DNA of 64,000 nt from NCBI GenBank assembly GCA_964600235.1, contig CAZRIV010000010.1:1-64000 (forward strand), in the 5' to 3' direction. The translations under genes and the position numbers were made by a program. Below the pieces are notes generated by a model. The model worked only from the letters and a program-made list of their open reading frames with translations, was not told where the DNA came from and did not search any database. Position 1 is the stretch's first letter. Every line of letters starts with the position of its first letter. Below are positions 33,121 through 42,218 of this stretch, one piece after another. The stretch is from MWEI01 sp964600235 (lineage in GTDB: Bacteria; Desulfobacterota; Desulfomonilia; UBA1062).

Positions 33121-34812
33121 ATGGTATGCATATCTCCTGAATGGGTGATCAGAGGGCATGTGGATGAGAGGGCTCTGCCGACTTTACGGTTTTCCCCCGC
33201 CTTCAGGTCCCTCATTCGGGGCAGAGGGATGGTTGATCCTGCCGAAGTCCTGAATTTTCTTACGCCCAATCTTGGACAACTCAAAGACCCCCGCACCATG
33301 AAAGGCATCCAGAATGCCTGCGAACGGATCGTTCAGGCTATAGAGAAGAAAGAGATCATCGGTGTCTTTACGGACTATGACGTGGATGGGGTATGCAGCG
33401 CAGCCCTCCTTCATCGCTTTCTCATAGGCATAGGCCTTGATCCGCCGGAAATCTTCATCCCCGACCGCGTGAACGACGGATACGGTCTCAATGTCCGGGG
33501 AATCGACGAACTGCATGCCAAGGGAGTAAGCCTGATGATCACGGCAGACTGCGGGATCACGGCTGTAGAAGAGGTCCGTTACGCAAACTCGCTGGGAATG
33601 GACGTCATTGTCACCGACCACCACGAGGTGGATCAAGAGATACCGGAGGCATTGGCTCTGATCAATCCAAAGCAGACCGACTGCCTGTTCTTTATGGAGG
33701 ATCTCTGCGGGACAGGTGTGGTATTTCATCTCATAGTCGCATTGCGCTCGATACTCAGGGATCGCGGGTTTAAGGACCTGCCGAACCTGAAGGGCGAACT
33801 GGATATTGTCGCAATGGCAACCGTTGCCGATGCGGTAGGTCTTTCAGGGGTAAACCGTATCCTGGTAAAAGAAGGGTTGAATGTGCTCAATTCATCATTA
33901 CGGGTTGGCATCTCGGCGCTCGTGAAGGTGGCAGGCATCAAGAAAGAGGTCATCTCACGGGATCTTGGCTTCATCCTAGGTCCGAGGATCAATGCCGCCG
34001 GGCGTATATCGGATGCCAGAAAAGCCTTTGATCTGCTCACTACGGAAGATGAGGAGAGGGCTCATACCCTGGCCCAAGAGCTCGATGGGCTCAACAGGAA
34101 GAGACAGATCCATGAGCAGAAGGTCCTGGAGATGGCCCTGAAGCAATTACAGGATCAGCCGCCTCTGGATAATGTAACCGTTGTATGGGGAAAGGACTGG
34201 CACATCGGAGTGCTGGGCATTGTAGCATCAAGGCTGGTGAGTGTTTTTTCCAAACCAGCGATTGTCATATCTATCATGGATGGTATCGGCATAGGTTCCG
34301 GCAGGTCTCTCGAAGGCATAGATCTTCACCATGCCCTGAGTATCACCGATGGACTGCTCACCAGTTTCGGCGGGCACAAGATGGCCGTAGGCTTGAGCAT
34401 ACCGGAAGACAGGATCACGCAGTTCTCCCAGAGGCTCAATGAAATCGTCAATTCGCAGAAACATAAGAAGCAGTCAACCTTTGAGGTAGATCTCAAGATC
34501 TCCCCCTTTGACCTTACCCCGGCATTTTTAGATGAACTTGAATTGCTGTCGCCTTTCGGTGAAGGTAATCCCGAACCGGTATTTCTGATTCCTTCAATGG
34601 AAATAGTGGGGTGCAGAATCTTTGATAACAGGCAGGCCAAGCTCATGCTGAGGCACTCCAACAGGGTTTTTCATACCCTCAAATGCGTTGTCGATCGTGA
34701 ATTCTGTGAAAAAGGAAGATGCCTCGACGTCGCCTTTTCACCGGTAAAGATACGGCTGAGCGGGCACGATTATCTGTACCTGGCCCTCAAAGCGCTTTCT
34801 GCTTCACGCTGA
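33121..34812 (+). CDS. recJ: Single-stranded-DNA exonuclease RecJ
   Basis: 563 residues. A 5'-3' exonuclease of recombination and mismatch repair in the DHH superfamily: FTDYDVDGVCSAAL (motif I), ITADCGIT, VTDHHEVD (the DHH box), then the DHHA1 domain with FGGHKMAVGLSI and a C-terminal OB-like end with LSPFGEGNPEPVF. Length is normal. It closes the plus-strand gene run and overlaps the convergent DUF4388 gene by 26 bases. Confidence 0.95.
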   Translation: MVCISPEWVIRGHVDERALPTLRFSPAFRSLIRGRGMVDPAEVLNFLTPNLGQLKDPRTMKGIQNACERIVQAIEKKEIIGVFTDYDVDGVCSAALLHRFLIGIGLDPPEIFIPDRVNDGYGLNVRGIDELHAKGVSLMITADCGITAVEEVRYANSLGMDVIVTDHHEVDQEIPEALALINPKQTDCLFFMEDLCGTGVVFHLIVALRSILRDRGFKDLPNLKGELDIVAMATVADAVGLSGVNRILVKEGLNVLNSSLRVGISALVKVAGIKKEVISRDLGFILGPRINAAGRISDARKAFDLLTTEDEERAHTLAQELDGLNRKRQIHEQKVLEMALKQLQDQPPLDNVTVVWGKDWHIGVLGIVASRLVSVFSKPAIVISIMDGIGIGSGRSLEGIDLHHALSITDGLLTSFGGHKMAVGLSIPEDRITQFSQRLNEIVNSQKHKKQSTFEVDLKISPFDLTPAFLDELELLSPFGEGNPEPVFLIPSMEIVGCRIFDNRQAKLMLRHSNRVFHTLKCVVDREFCEKGRCLDVAFSPVKIRLSGHDYLYLALKALSASR

Positions 34813-35722
34813 AGCGATCATGGAGCATCTTCTGATCATTGATATATGTCTTGATCTCTTTGGGGATGAGCTCCTTGGTAATTCTGGGTTGACCTATGAT
34901 GATAAGGGCCGTAATGCACAGGAAGAGCACAACGTAGAGCGCTACCTGCTTCATCTTGTTTATAAACAGGTTGTGCGCGATAGATAACTCTCTGATATCC
35001 TTGGCGCCTTCCGGAAATACCTCTATAATGCCACTATCCATAAGCCTTACGATAGAGCTCAATGCCTCAAACGGGGGCTCGAGGGATTCCTTTACTATCC
35101 GCTCAACCGTTCTTTTCTCATCGATCAGGTCATAGATGTGCAGGTCCACATCGTCCAGCTGATGATGGCGGACCAACTCCTCGGTGACGGGGATAACCGT
35201 CACCGGGCAGTAATCAACCGGCGGGATTTTTTGCTTTATAGTGGGCCATTCATCTATGATGCGAAGAGTGTCGAGGATGGCCGCTTCAGTAGCTATATGG
35301 CAGGAGAGCATACTTCCCGATTCGGTGTTCCAGTCATCGAATTTATAGCCGCCCTCCCCCCACTGGAAGACTTCAAGGAGGGTCTGTTTTATGATGACAT
35401 TGGTTGCGCGGTCCAGGAAGATCTTTTTAAGCTGGCCCTTTGAGATCAGTATCTCATCCCAGCGCTGCGAATTCTTTTTCTCGCTCTCAAAGGCTGCCTT
35501 GAGCTCCTTGTCATTGACATACCCTGCTTTCAGAAGTACATCTGCGCGCGGGTCTCTTTCCCATTTATCAGAAGTGATCCCGGCGATAACTCCGTTTTCA
35601 AAGGAGATGGTCACGTTTGCCTTGGGCGAAGACAGGATCAGAGCCCCTGTCTTCATCTGCTGGGAGATGAGCTGGAAGATCTCTGTGACTCCAAAACCTT
35701 TGAGTGTCCCGAGTAATGCCAT
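34787..35722 (-). CDS. DUF4388 (PATAN) domain protein with C-terminal membrane helix
   Basis: 311 residues. The N-terminal PATAN/DUF4388 domain is recognisable (LLGTLKGFGVTEIFQLISQQ, then TGALILSS and ISFENGVIAGITS), with an alpha-helical insert (VLLKAGYVNDKELKAAF) containing a repeated cystathionine-synthase-like helical motif. A helical region follows and a single transmembrane helix (VALYVVLFLCITALIIIG, about 257-275) near the end, so the protein is probably cytoplasmic and membrane-tethered. It lies last in a four-gene cluster, one base after the membrane TPR gene, with the MglA-like GTPase two genes upstream. A GTPase effector or partner role is inferred. Confidence 0.8.
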   Translation of the reverse strand: MALLGTLKGFGVTEIFQLISQQMKTGALILSSPKANVTISFENGVIAGITSDKWERDPRADVLLKAGYVNDKELKAAFESEKKNSQRWDEILISKGQLKKIFLDRATNVIIKQTLLEVFQWGEGGYKFDDWNTESGSMLSCHIATEAAILDTLRIIDEWPTIKQKIPPVDYCPVTVIPVTEELVRHHQLDDVDLHIYDLIDEKRTVERIVKESLEPPFEALSSIVRLMDSGIIEVFPEGAKDIRELSIAHNLFINKMKQVALYVVLFLCITALIIIGQPRITKELIPKEIKTYINDQKMLHDRFSVKQKAL

Positions 35723-35723
35723 G

Positions 35724-37247
35724 TTACACCCCGTATCTTATGGGAGGGGCCTTGTAGGCCCTTACCAGGAGAAGGACTAGGGAAGTGATGCCGATGATCC
35801 GGATTATCCATTGGTATTCGGTCTGCAAGGGAATAAAAGAGATGACGAATTCTCCGCCGGTAATAATGGCCATGAGCGAAGCGCTTAAGACCACAATGCG
35901 GATCAAGGCGATGCCTGTCCTGTTGGTCAGGAATGAGCCCAGGCCTGGCAGCGCAAGCTCGAGCCGGAGCAGTTTCTGATAAGTGAAGGACTTGTATCTT
36001 CTTATCTCCTCCGTCTTGTGGTGGAGAATGTTGCCCTGTTGTTTTTTTGTTTTGGTATCGATCCAATGGCACTGGAGACAGATGGGATTTCCAGTCATTG
36101 TCCGTGCCCCGGAATAGTACAGCTTTCCACATCTGCTGCAGCGCTTGGTGAATTTGTCATCAGGTATATAACCAATAACGATAAAGACAATGAAGCACCC
36201 AAAGGCGAAGAAGATCGAAGCCTTCCTGGGGATCGCACCAAAGCCGAAGGTCCAGAGGACATCGGCAACTAAGCGAAGATCATCTGAGGGCTTCATCTGT
36301 CTTGCCAGCATCAGCCTTACAGGTGAGCGTTCCTGAATATACCTGGTTCTGCCTACAGCGTTTTCTTCATCCAGAAGGCGTCTGACCCGATCGGCATCGA
36401 CGCCGCTTGCCGATGCAATGGCCTTTTCGCCTTCATAGAAGTTATAGGTGGATTGGTAGAGCCTGCTTAAGTTGTAATGGTACACGACATTATGCGGCAT
36501 AAGCGATATGGAGTATTGGAATGCCTTGAAGGCTTCCCTGGTTTTGCCCGAGCCTATTAAGGCCAGTCCTAAGTGGTTGTAGAACCTTGGATTTCCAGGG
36601 TCCAGATCAATGCTTCGATTAAGGAGCCTTATGGCCTCCGGGAAGTTGGATCTGTTGATTTCTATGAGCGCCATGGCATTCATGGGTTCTGCATCGGCCG
36701 GATGTGCTGCTATCCATTTCAAGATTGATGAAGTATCCGATTCATTACCCAGCTTGTGTTCCGTAATGAAAATCTGCCTGTTGATCTGGTTTTCGGTATA
36801 TGTAATGAAGCCTGCCCCGACATGTGCGATCCAGCTGGACATGAGGATGAGAAATACGAAAAAAAAGACGATCCGTTTTTCAGAAGGGATAAGGTATCCC
36901 CATAAGACCAAGAACCACCAGAGTAAGAGCATCATGGGGCCGACGTCGAAGAACAGTGGGATGAGAAGGATAAAGATTATCCACAGAATAAGCCCCATAT
37001 CCGGCAGATCATTATTGGTATATCCTCTGAAGTCATTGAGCACCTGCGGTGAATACTTGTAGATAAGGCACAGGCCGACCAGGAAAAGGGACAGGAGTGT
37101 CGTTGAAAGAACGAAAAAGTAACTATTCCCAAGGATTGTGCTTATGGCAGGCCATGACAGGGGAATCCCATTGAGATAGGTTATGGGCAGTATTCCCGTA
37201 AGAAGCGAAGTTGCTTGCACACCCTTAATCCTCTGGTTTGAAGCCAT
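35724..37247 (-). CDS. Membrane protein with TPR domain and zinc ribbon
   Basis: 507 residues. N-terminal membrane helices (four in about 35-170), a TPR region (about 190-280; PEAIRLLNRSIDLDPGNPRF and REAFKAFQYSISLMPHNVVY), another membrane helix (IFFAFGCFIVFIVIGYI), a four-Cys zinc ribbon (CSRCGKLYYSG then CLQC), and two C-terminal helices. The ATG at 37247 is preceded by a TTG that also opens the frame. It overlaps the GTPase gene by 23 bases. I know no named family for the whole protein; it is probably a membrane scaffold for the GTPase module. Confidence 0.7.
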   Translation of the reverse strand: MASNQRIKGVQATSLLTGILPITYLNGIPLSWPAISTILGNSYFFVLSTTLLSLFLVGLCLIYKYSPQVLNDFRGYTNNDLPDMGLILWIIFILLIPLFFDVGPMMLLLWWFLVLWGYLIPSEKRIVFFFVFLILMSSWIAHVGAGFITYTENQINRQIFITEHKLGNESDTSSILKWIAAHPADAEPMNAMALIEINRSNFPEAIRLLNRSIDLDPGNPRFYNHLGLALIGSGKTREAFKAFQYSISLMPHNVVYHYNLSRLYQSTYNFYEGEKAIASASGVDADRVRRLLDEENAVGRTRYIQERSPVRLMLARQMKPSDDLRLVADVLWTFGFGAIPRKASIFFAFGCFIVFIVIGYIPDDKFTKRCSRCGKLYYSGARTMTGNPICLQCHWIDTKTKKQQGNILHHKTEEIRRYKSFTYQKLLRLELALPGLGSFLTNRTGIALIRIVVLSASLMAIITGGEFVISFIPLQTEYQWIIRIIGITSLVLLLVRAYKAPPIRYGV

Positions 37248-38403
37248 CAAGCTTGATAGCCAAGTCCATCCTGTACTCCTTCACATCACCCTCGATTCTC
37301 ACGCGGATAGGTACGCTTATGGCGTTTGCCGATATTATTTCTGCATTGTCCGTGCCAATAATCTGGATCCTTCCCAGTAAAGGTTTTGTCGCGGGCTCCA
37401 TGAAAGCGGATTCAGACTCATCATACCTGGATAAATCCAAAGCAGGCTCCGTGTCCAGCGAAGGGAGAGGTTCCTGTGCCTTGAATGAAGTCGTGGGTTG
37501 TGACAGGCCCGGTTTTACAATGCCGTGCTGGGACTTGTCAGTCTTGGCCAGGTCAGGCTGGTCTAAGTCGGGTTGAAATGAAGGAAACGATTCCGGTTTT
37601 ACAATGTCGTGCTGGGGCTTGTCAGTCTTGGCCAGGTCAGGCTGGTCTAAGCCGGGTTGATATGAAGGAAACGATTCCGGTTTTACAGTGCCTTGCTGGG
37701 GCTTGTTAGGCTTGGCCAGGTCAGGCTGGGGTGCAGAGAAGGAGCCGGGTTGTGATATAACGGTGGATGCCTGGGGTTTCTCTGCAACACCACCGGGACT
37801 TCGCTGCTGTTTCCCGCTGGTCCCCATTTCAATATGCTGGAGTACCATCTTGGTGATCTTAGTGAGTGTATCCAGGACCCCTTCTCCTGTAGGGGCGACC
37901 GCTTCGAAGGACGGGTATCCATAAGGATTGATCATCTGCTCCATTTCGGCCGTGGACGTAACATCCGGGAGATCCCTCTTGTTGTACTGGATCACAATCG
38001 GGATGGTCTTAAGGCTTTTCCCATAGTAGTTCAGGTTTTCTTCCAGGTTGTTCAGGCTCTCTATGTTCTCTTCCATCTTGTCCCGCTGGGAGTCGGCAAC
38101 GAATACAAGTCCGTCCACCCCGGTGAGTACGGCTCTACGGGTCGAGTTGTAGTAGACCTGTCCCGGGACGGTGTAAAAGTGGAGCCTGGTCTTGAAACCC
38201 CTGATATTTGCAATCTCTATAGGCAGGAAATCAAAGAATAATGTCCTGTCAGCCTCAGTTGCCAGGGAAACGAGTTTACCCTTCTGATCGGGTTTGAGGC
38301 TTGCGTAGATGGACTGGATATTCGTTGTCTTCCCGCACAGGGAAGGCCCGTAGTAGACTATCTTTGCCGAGATCTCTTTCTTGGAATAATTGATGACTGC
38401 CAT
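37225..38403 (-). CDS. MglA-like Ras-family GTPase with long repeat-bearing C-terminal tail
   Basis: 392 residues. Residues 1-195 are a bacterial Ras-like GTPase very close in plan to MglA: INYSKKEISAKIVYYGPSLC, P-loop GPSLCGKTTN, switch region FLPIEIANIRGFKTRLHFY, YTVPGQVYYN, and base motif QYNKRDLP. MglA sets front-rear polarity in gliding bacteria. The tail (196-392) is unusual: a Pro/Gln/Lys-rich linker with two and a half copies of a 28-residue repeat (VKPESFPSYQPGLDQPDLAK as core), then a compact end (GRIQIIGTDNAEIISANAIS) that could be a separate small domain. Ribosome site GGAGGG; start right after the TPR gene. No MglB-like partner is visible. Confidence 0.88.
   Translation of the reverse strand: MAVINYSKKEISAKIVYYGPSLCGKTTNIQSIYASLKPDQKGKLVSLATEADRTLFFDFLPIEIANIRGFKTRLHFYTVPGQVYYNSTRRAVLTGVDGLVFVADSQRDKMEENIESLNNLEENLNYYGKSLKTIPIVIQYNKRDLPDVTSTAEMEQMINPYGYPSFEAVAPTGEGVLDTLTKITKMVLQHIEMGTSGKQQRSPGGVAEKPQASTVISQPGSFSAPQPDLAKPNKPQQGTVKPESFPSYQPGLDQPDLAKTDKPQHDIVKPESFPSFQPDLDQPDLAKTDKSQHGIVKPGLSQPTTSFKAQEPLPSLDTEPALDLSRYDESESAFMEPATKPLLGRIQIIGTDNAEIISANAISVPIRVRIEGDVKEYRMDLAIKLDGFKPED
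37511..37729. repeat. 84-bp tandem repeat within the GTPase gene
   Basis: Units begin at 37511, 37595 and 37679 (third partial, ending about 37729). Each begins GGTTTTACA on the plus strand and encodes 28 residues on the minus strand. Copies differ by a few bases; the multiple of three keeps the frame, so copy number can vary without breaking the gene. Confidence 0.9.
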
Positions 38404-38404
38404 A

Positions 38405-39439
38405 TTACCCTCCACCCGCCAGGCGGATTATTTCAAGTTCCACGTCTTTGAAATCCCTATGTTCCTTCTGTATCTCCCTGAAGATTGACAGGGCTGCCTG
38501 ATTATCACCCAGGGATTTGTAAGTCTGGGCTATCTCATAGAGGATTCCTACTTTCATGTCCGCGGATGCTTCTTCCAGTGAAACCGCCTGCCGGAGTGCA
38601 TCAAGAGACTCGTGGTAGAGACCCTTTTCCCGATAGGATACGCCCAGCATGACAAAAGCGTCATAGAGCTTTTCACCGGTTTCGATGACTTTCTTGAAAG
38701 ACTCCACCGCCTCATCAAGGAGCCCGGTTTCCCGGTAAGCCAATCCCATATTGTATTGGAACAAAGGATCAACCTTTCCCTCCTTCGAGGCGTTTTCTTC
38801 AATGGCCTTGAACACTGATTCCACCCCGGTAGTGTCTACGCTGTCTTCAAAGCTTTCATCGATGGAGAAGTCATCCATCTCTTTTTCCAACTGTTTATCT
38901 AGCTCTTTGGTGAGATCATAAAAGTCGGTGCGTTCAATCTCAGGTTTCGGGGAGGTCTTCGGAAGAGGCTCTGTCATGGCCTTTTCCTTGACATTGAAGG
39001 CATGAACCTTTTTGCTCATCTGGCTGATGGCCGGGTCCAGTTCAGCGGCTTTCTGCATGTACATGGTGGCCTCAACGCTGTTGCCTTCCTTCTCAAGCAT
39101 CTCTGAAAGCTTGACATATTGAGTCGCTGCCTCCCGGGAGAAGCCCTGAACCTGATACAGCTCGGCGAGCTTCTCATAGGGACCTTCCCAGGAAGGGTTG
39201 ATCTTGATGGCCTGTTTGTAGAGTGCGATCGCCTTAGGGTAGAAACCCTTCTCACTGTAGATTTCCCCCAGGCGTACATAGACCTCCGAGGCGTTCTTAT
39301 GGTTGTTGGCCTTGAGGTAAAGGTCTCCCAGCTTCTTGAGGATCATGGTGTCGTTCGGGCGTTTCTCCAGTGCACCTTCGCAGGTGGAAATCTCCTTGGA
39401 TGCCTTGTTGCGCCCGAAGAGCTTGTCAAATAGGCTCAT
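38405..39439 (-). CDS. TPR protein of the MglA-like GTPase cluster
   Basis: 344 residues, soluble. TPR-like repeats fill residues about 20-150 (EVYVRLGEIYSEKGFYPKAI, IALYKQAIKINPSWEGPYEK) and 225-335 (NMGLAYRETGLLDEAVESFK, LGVSYREKGLYHESLDALRQ), separated by an acidic, charged linker (about 160-210). The N-terminus MSLFDKLFGRNKAS is basic/hydrophobic. It is the first gene of the cluster and ends one base before the GTPase start, so the two are surely co-transcribed. A scaffold or effector role is inferred from context only. Confidence 0.78.
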   Translation of the reverse strand: MSLFDKLFGRNKASKEISTCEGALEKRPNDTMILKKLGDLYLKANNHKNASEVYVRLGEIYSEKGFYPKAIALYKQAIKINPSWEGPYEKLAELYQVQGFSREAATQYVKLSEMLEKEGNSVEATMYMQKAAELDPAISQMSKKVHAFNVKEKAMTEPLPKTSPKPEIERTDFYDLTKELDKQLEKEMDDFSIDESFEDSVDTTGVESVFKAIEENASKEGKVDPLFQYNMGLAYRETGLLDEAVESFKKVIETGEKLYDAFVMLGVSYREKGLYHESLDALRQAVSLEEASADMKVGILYEIAQTYKSLGDNQAALSIFREIQKEHRDFKDVELEIIRLAGGG

Positions 39440-39647
39440 CTTTTAACAGTACCTTTCTCAGGATAATACAGTCCCCGTAACAGGCCATGATATATGGTTC
39501 ATCGGTGGACAGGATTACAAACTTTAACCGGATTAACAACGGAGAACAAACATGGAACATATTTATATTTGAAGATGATATACTTGACAGCAGATATCTG
39601 ATGGCCGTCTATAATTACGGAAAAGTAATGTCTTAAGGGGCTGGAAG

Positions 39648-39998
39648 GTGCTGTTTACACATCCGCAACTTGGTGAAGAGGTTCATGCAGTCTCAGGTCA
39701 CTATGTATTGACAAGGGAAGAGTGCATGGAGATTCATGGCCGCAAGATACTCTATTTAGCAGGATATGCCGTTGCTGACGGGTCTTGCTGCGGCAACGCG
39801 GGATGCGGTTATGCAGTGGTGGCGGGCTTCATTGTTGCATATCGGACCCAAGTGAATAGTTCCGGGATGCCCGTCTCCCTGGTTGAGCCGGTCGAAGAGA
39901 GGTTCTACAAAGAGATTGCCGAAGCACTCCGGGTGAAGGAAGCCCCGCAGCAGGTGCATTTTCTGTGCGAGAACGGCGGTTCAAGGGTACTGTTCTGA
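39648..39998 (+). CDS. Small Cys-rich protein of unknown function
   Basis: 116 residues from GTG 39648 (AGGGG and GGAAGG upstream). A hydrophobic-free N-terminal half with strands (HAVSGHYVLTREECMEIHGR), then a Cys cluster SCCGNAGCGYAVVAGFIVAY and a single Cys near the end (HFLCENGGSR). Four or five clustered Cys suggest metal or redox chemistry, but I recognise no family. Upstream in frame there is a stop at 39612 and no ATG. It stands alone. Confidence 0.6.
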   Translation: MLFTHPQLGEEVHAVSGHYVLTREECMEIHGRKILYLAGYAVADGSCCGNAGCGYAVVAGFIVAYRTQVNSSGMPVSLVEPVEERFYKEIAEALRVKEAPQQVHFLCENGGSRVLF

Positions 39999-40096
39999 AG
40001 GCATTTCTCAGGGACAGGGGAATGAGATCTGTTCAGTGCTATCATGGACGCCCTGAATCTGGTATATTTTTTTAAGCAGGATATTTTATCTAGGAT

Positions 40097-41140
40097 ATGC
40101 ATGTGAAAGCGGCAATGGATAACCTATCAGATCCCGGGACATCATCTTGTATGGACTCAGGAGATAATCTCCTTAAGATCTCAGGACTTCATACGTCCTT
40201 TTTCACCCCCGAGGGTGTTGTAAAGGCGGTTGACGGAGTAGACCTGGAACTGAAGACAGGACATACACTCGGTATCGTCGGGGAATCGGGATGCGGCAAG
40301 ACCGTTCTTGCCCTCTCCATACTCCGTCTGGTCCCTGATCCTCCGGGAAAGATAATCAAGGGAAGTATCCTGTTCCAAGGAAGTGATCTGCTCGAAGGGG
40401 ATATTGAGAAGATGCGTGCCATCAGGGGCAACAAGATCTCCATGATCTTCCAGGAACCCATGACTTCACTCAATCCCGTGTTTACCATAGGGTCCCAGAT
40501 CGCCGAGGTGATTCTGCTTCATCAGAGAGGGAGGGTAGGGTCGCACCGGGAGGCATTGTCCGTTGCCATAGAGATGCTCAACATGGTGGGAATAAAGGAT
40601 GCCCCCAGGAGAATCGGGGACTATCCACACCAGCTCAGCGGTGGCATGTGCCAGAGGGTCATGATTGCCATGGCCATGGCATGCAGGCCCACGCTCCTCA
40701 TCGCGGACGAACCCACGACAGCCCTGGATGTGACTACCCAGGCACAGATCCTGTGTCTGATGAACGATCTGAAAGAGGAAATCGGTACATCCATAATCCT
40801 GGTAACCCATGATCTCGGTGTCGTGGCACAGGCGTGTAACCAGGTAGCTGTCATGTATACAGGGCACATAGTGGAGTATGCCTGTGCGGCTGATATCTTT
40901 TCAGATCCCCTGCATCCTTACACCAGGGGACTTATGAAGTCAGTACCCAGACTCAACTCCGGCTTCAAGGGAGGGAGGCTGTATGCAATCCCCGGGAGTG
41001 TACCAACCTTCAAGGACATGCCTGCGGGGTGCTCTTTCCACCCCAGATGCCCCGAGGTGATGGATATCTGCAGGATTGACCACCCCCCTGTCTTTACACC
41101 CTCTTCAGACCGCCGGGTTATGTGCTGGAGGTACGCATGA
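40097..41140 (+). CDS. Oligopeptide/dipeptide ABC transporter ATP-binding protein (DppD/OppD type)
   Basis: 347 residues. Walker A GESGCGKTVL, Q-loop FQEPMTSLNP, signature QLSGGMCQRVMIAMAMA, Walker B LLIADEPTTALD, and the C-terminal peptide-transporter extension with four Cys (PAGCSFHPRCPEVMDICRID), typical of OppD/DppD. It pairs with the following OppF-type protein, with which it overlaps by ATGA. No permease or binding protein is nearby. Confidence 0.9.
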   Translation: MHVKAAMDNLSDPGTSSCMDSGDNLLKISGLHTSFFTPEGVVKAVDGVDLELKTGHTLGIVGESGCGKTVLALSILRLVPDPPGKIIKGSILFQGSDLLEGDIEKMRAIRGNKISMIFQEPMTSLNPVFTIGSQIAEVILLHQRGRVGSHREALSVAIEMLNMVGIKDAPRRIGDYPHQLSGGMCQRVMIAMAMACRPTLLIADEPTTALDVTTQAQILCLMNDLKEEIGTSIILVTHDLGVVAQACNQVAVMYTGHIVEYACAADIFSDPLHPYTRGLMKSVPRLNSGFKGGRLYAIPGSVPTFKDMPAGCSFHPRCPEVMDICRIDHPPVFTPSSDRRVMCWRYA

Positions 41141-42105
41141 GCATGATGCCGTTGCTCTCGGTGGCTGGACTGGCTAAGTCATTCCCCATAAGATCCGGGG
41201 TGTTCGGCCGGACGAGCGGGGTCGTCAATGCAGTGGACGGTGTTGATCTCGACCTGATGCCGAACGAGACATTAGGACTGGTAGGTGAGTCAGGCTGCGG
41301 GAAGACAACCCTGGGCAAGCTCGTCCTCAGGCTCGAGAAACCGGACAGGGGGAGCATTGTTTTTGACGGTATGGATGTCTCCCAGGCAAAGGGAGAGACC
41401 CTCCAGAGGGTCCGCAGGGGCATGCAGGTGATCTTTCAGGATCCCTTCGGTTCATTGAATCCCAGGCAAAAGATCAGGGCAATCATAGAAGAGCCCATGA
41501 TAGTCCACGAGACCGCAACCGGATCCGAGATTGAGGAGAGGGCTGTGCACCTGCTGGACATGGTGGGTTTAAGTGCGGATATATTGCGCCGATATCCCCA
41601 TGAATTTTCAGGAGGCCAGCGTCAGCGGATCTGTATCGCCCGGGCACTGGCGATCAATCCGAAGCTTATTATCTGCGACGAGCCGGTTTCCGCCCTGGAT
41701 GTATCGATACAGGCCCAGGTCATAAACCTCCTGACAGACCTTCAGCAGCAGTTCTCTCTGTCATATCTGTTCATATCTCATGATCTTGCCGTGGTCGGCT
41801 ACTTGTCTCACCGCATTGCAGTCATGTACCGGGGTCGTATAGTGGAGCTTGCCCCGGCAGCCGGGATTTTCGAGAAGCCTGCACACCCCTATACGAAGTG
41901 TCTGATGGCCGCGGTACCGGAAGTATCCGCCCATACCAATGATTTTAAACCCTCACAGGGTCCATCGGGATCATACGGGGAGCGGACCGAAACCGGGTGC
42001 CCCTACCGGGCAGCCTGTTCACGTGCCGTTGATGAATGTGCGCGGACAAGGCCTGAGCTGAAACAGACCGAACCCGGGCACTGGGTGGCCTGTCTTGATA
42101 TCTGA
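41137..42105 (+). CDS. Oligopeptide/dipeptide ABC transporter ATP-binding protein (DppF/OppF type)
   Basis: 322 residues. Walker A GESGCGKTTLGK, Q-loop FQDPFGSLNPRQ, signature EFSGGQRQRICIARALA, Walker B IICDEPVSALD, and the OppF/DppF C-terminal Cys extension (TGCPYRAACSRAVDECARTR). With DppD it forms the ATPase heterodimer of a peptide-type importer. The ATG at 41137 (inside the stop codon of dppD) is preferred over the upstream GTG at 41122. Confidence 0.9.
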   Translation: MSMMPLLSVAGLAKSFPIRSGVFGRTSGVVNAVDGVDLDLMPNETLGLVGESGCGKTTLGKLVLRLEKPDRGSIVFDGMDVSQAKGETLQRVRRGMQVIFQDPFGSLNPRQKIRAIIEEPMIVHETATGSEIEERAVHLLDMVGLSADILRRYPHEFSGGQRQRICIARALAINPKLIICDEPVSALDVSIQAQVINLLTDLQQQFSLSYLFISHDLAVVGYLSHRIAVMYRGRIVELAPAAGIFEKPAHPYTKCLMAAVPEVSAHTNDFKPSQGPSGSYGERTETGCPYRAACSRAVDECARTRPELKQTEPGHWVACLDI

Positions 42106-42147
42106 GGAGGGTTACAGGTCATGAAGGGCCTTCTGACCATAAAGACC

Positions 42148-42176
42148 TTGACAGAAGGGCATGTCACATATATTAA
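42148..42176 (+). promoter_or_regulatory. Sigma-70 promoter of rpsT
   Basis: TTGACA (42148-42153), 17-base spacer, TATTAA (42171-42176): near-consensus. The rpsT ribosome site AAGGAGG is at 42201-42207. Confidence 0.75.
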
Positions 42177-42218
42177 GATTCACCTCGTAGCTGTATTATT
42201 AAGGAGGAAAGAGAGTTA

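Noticed and set aside
37511..37729. Spaced repeats considered as a CRISPR array
   Set aside because: The repeats are contiguous tandem 84-base units in frame within a coding gene, with no unique spacers.
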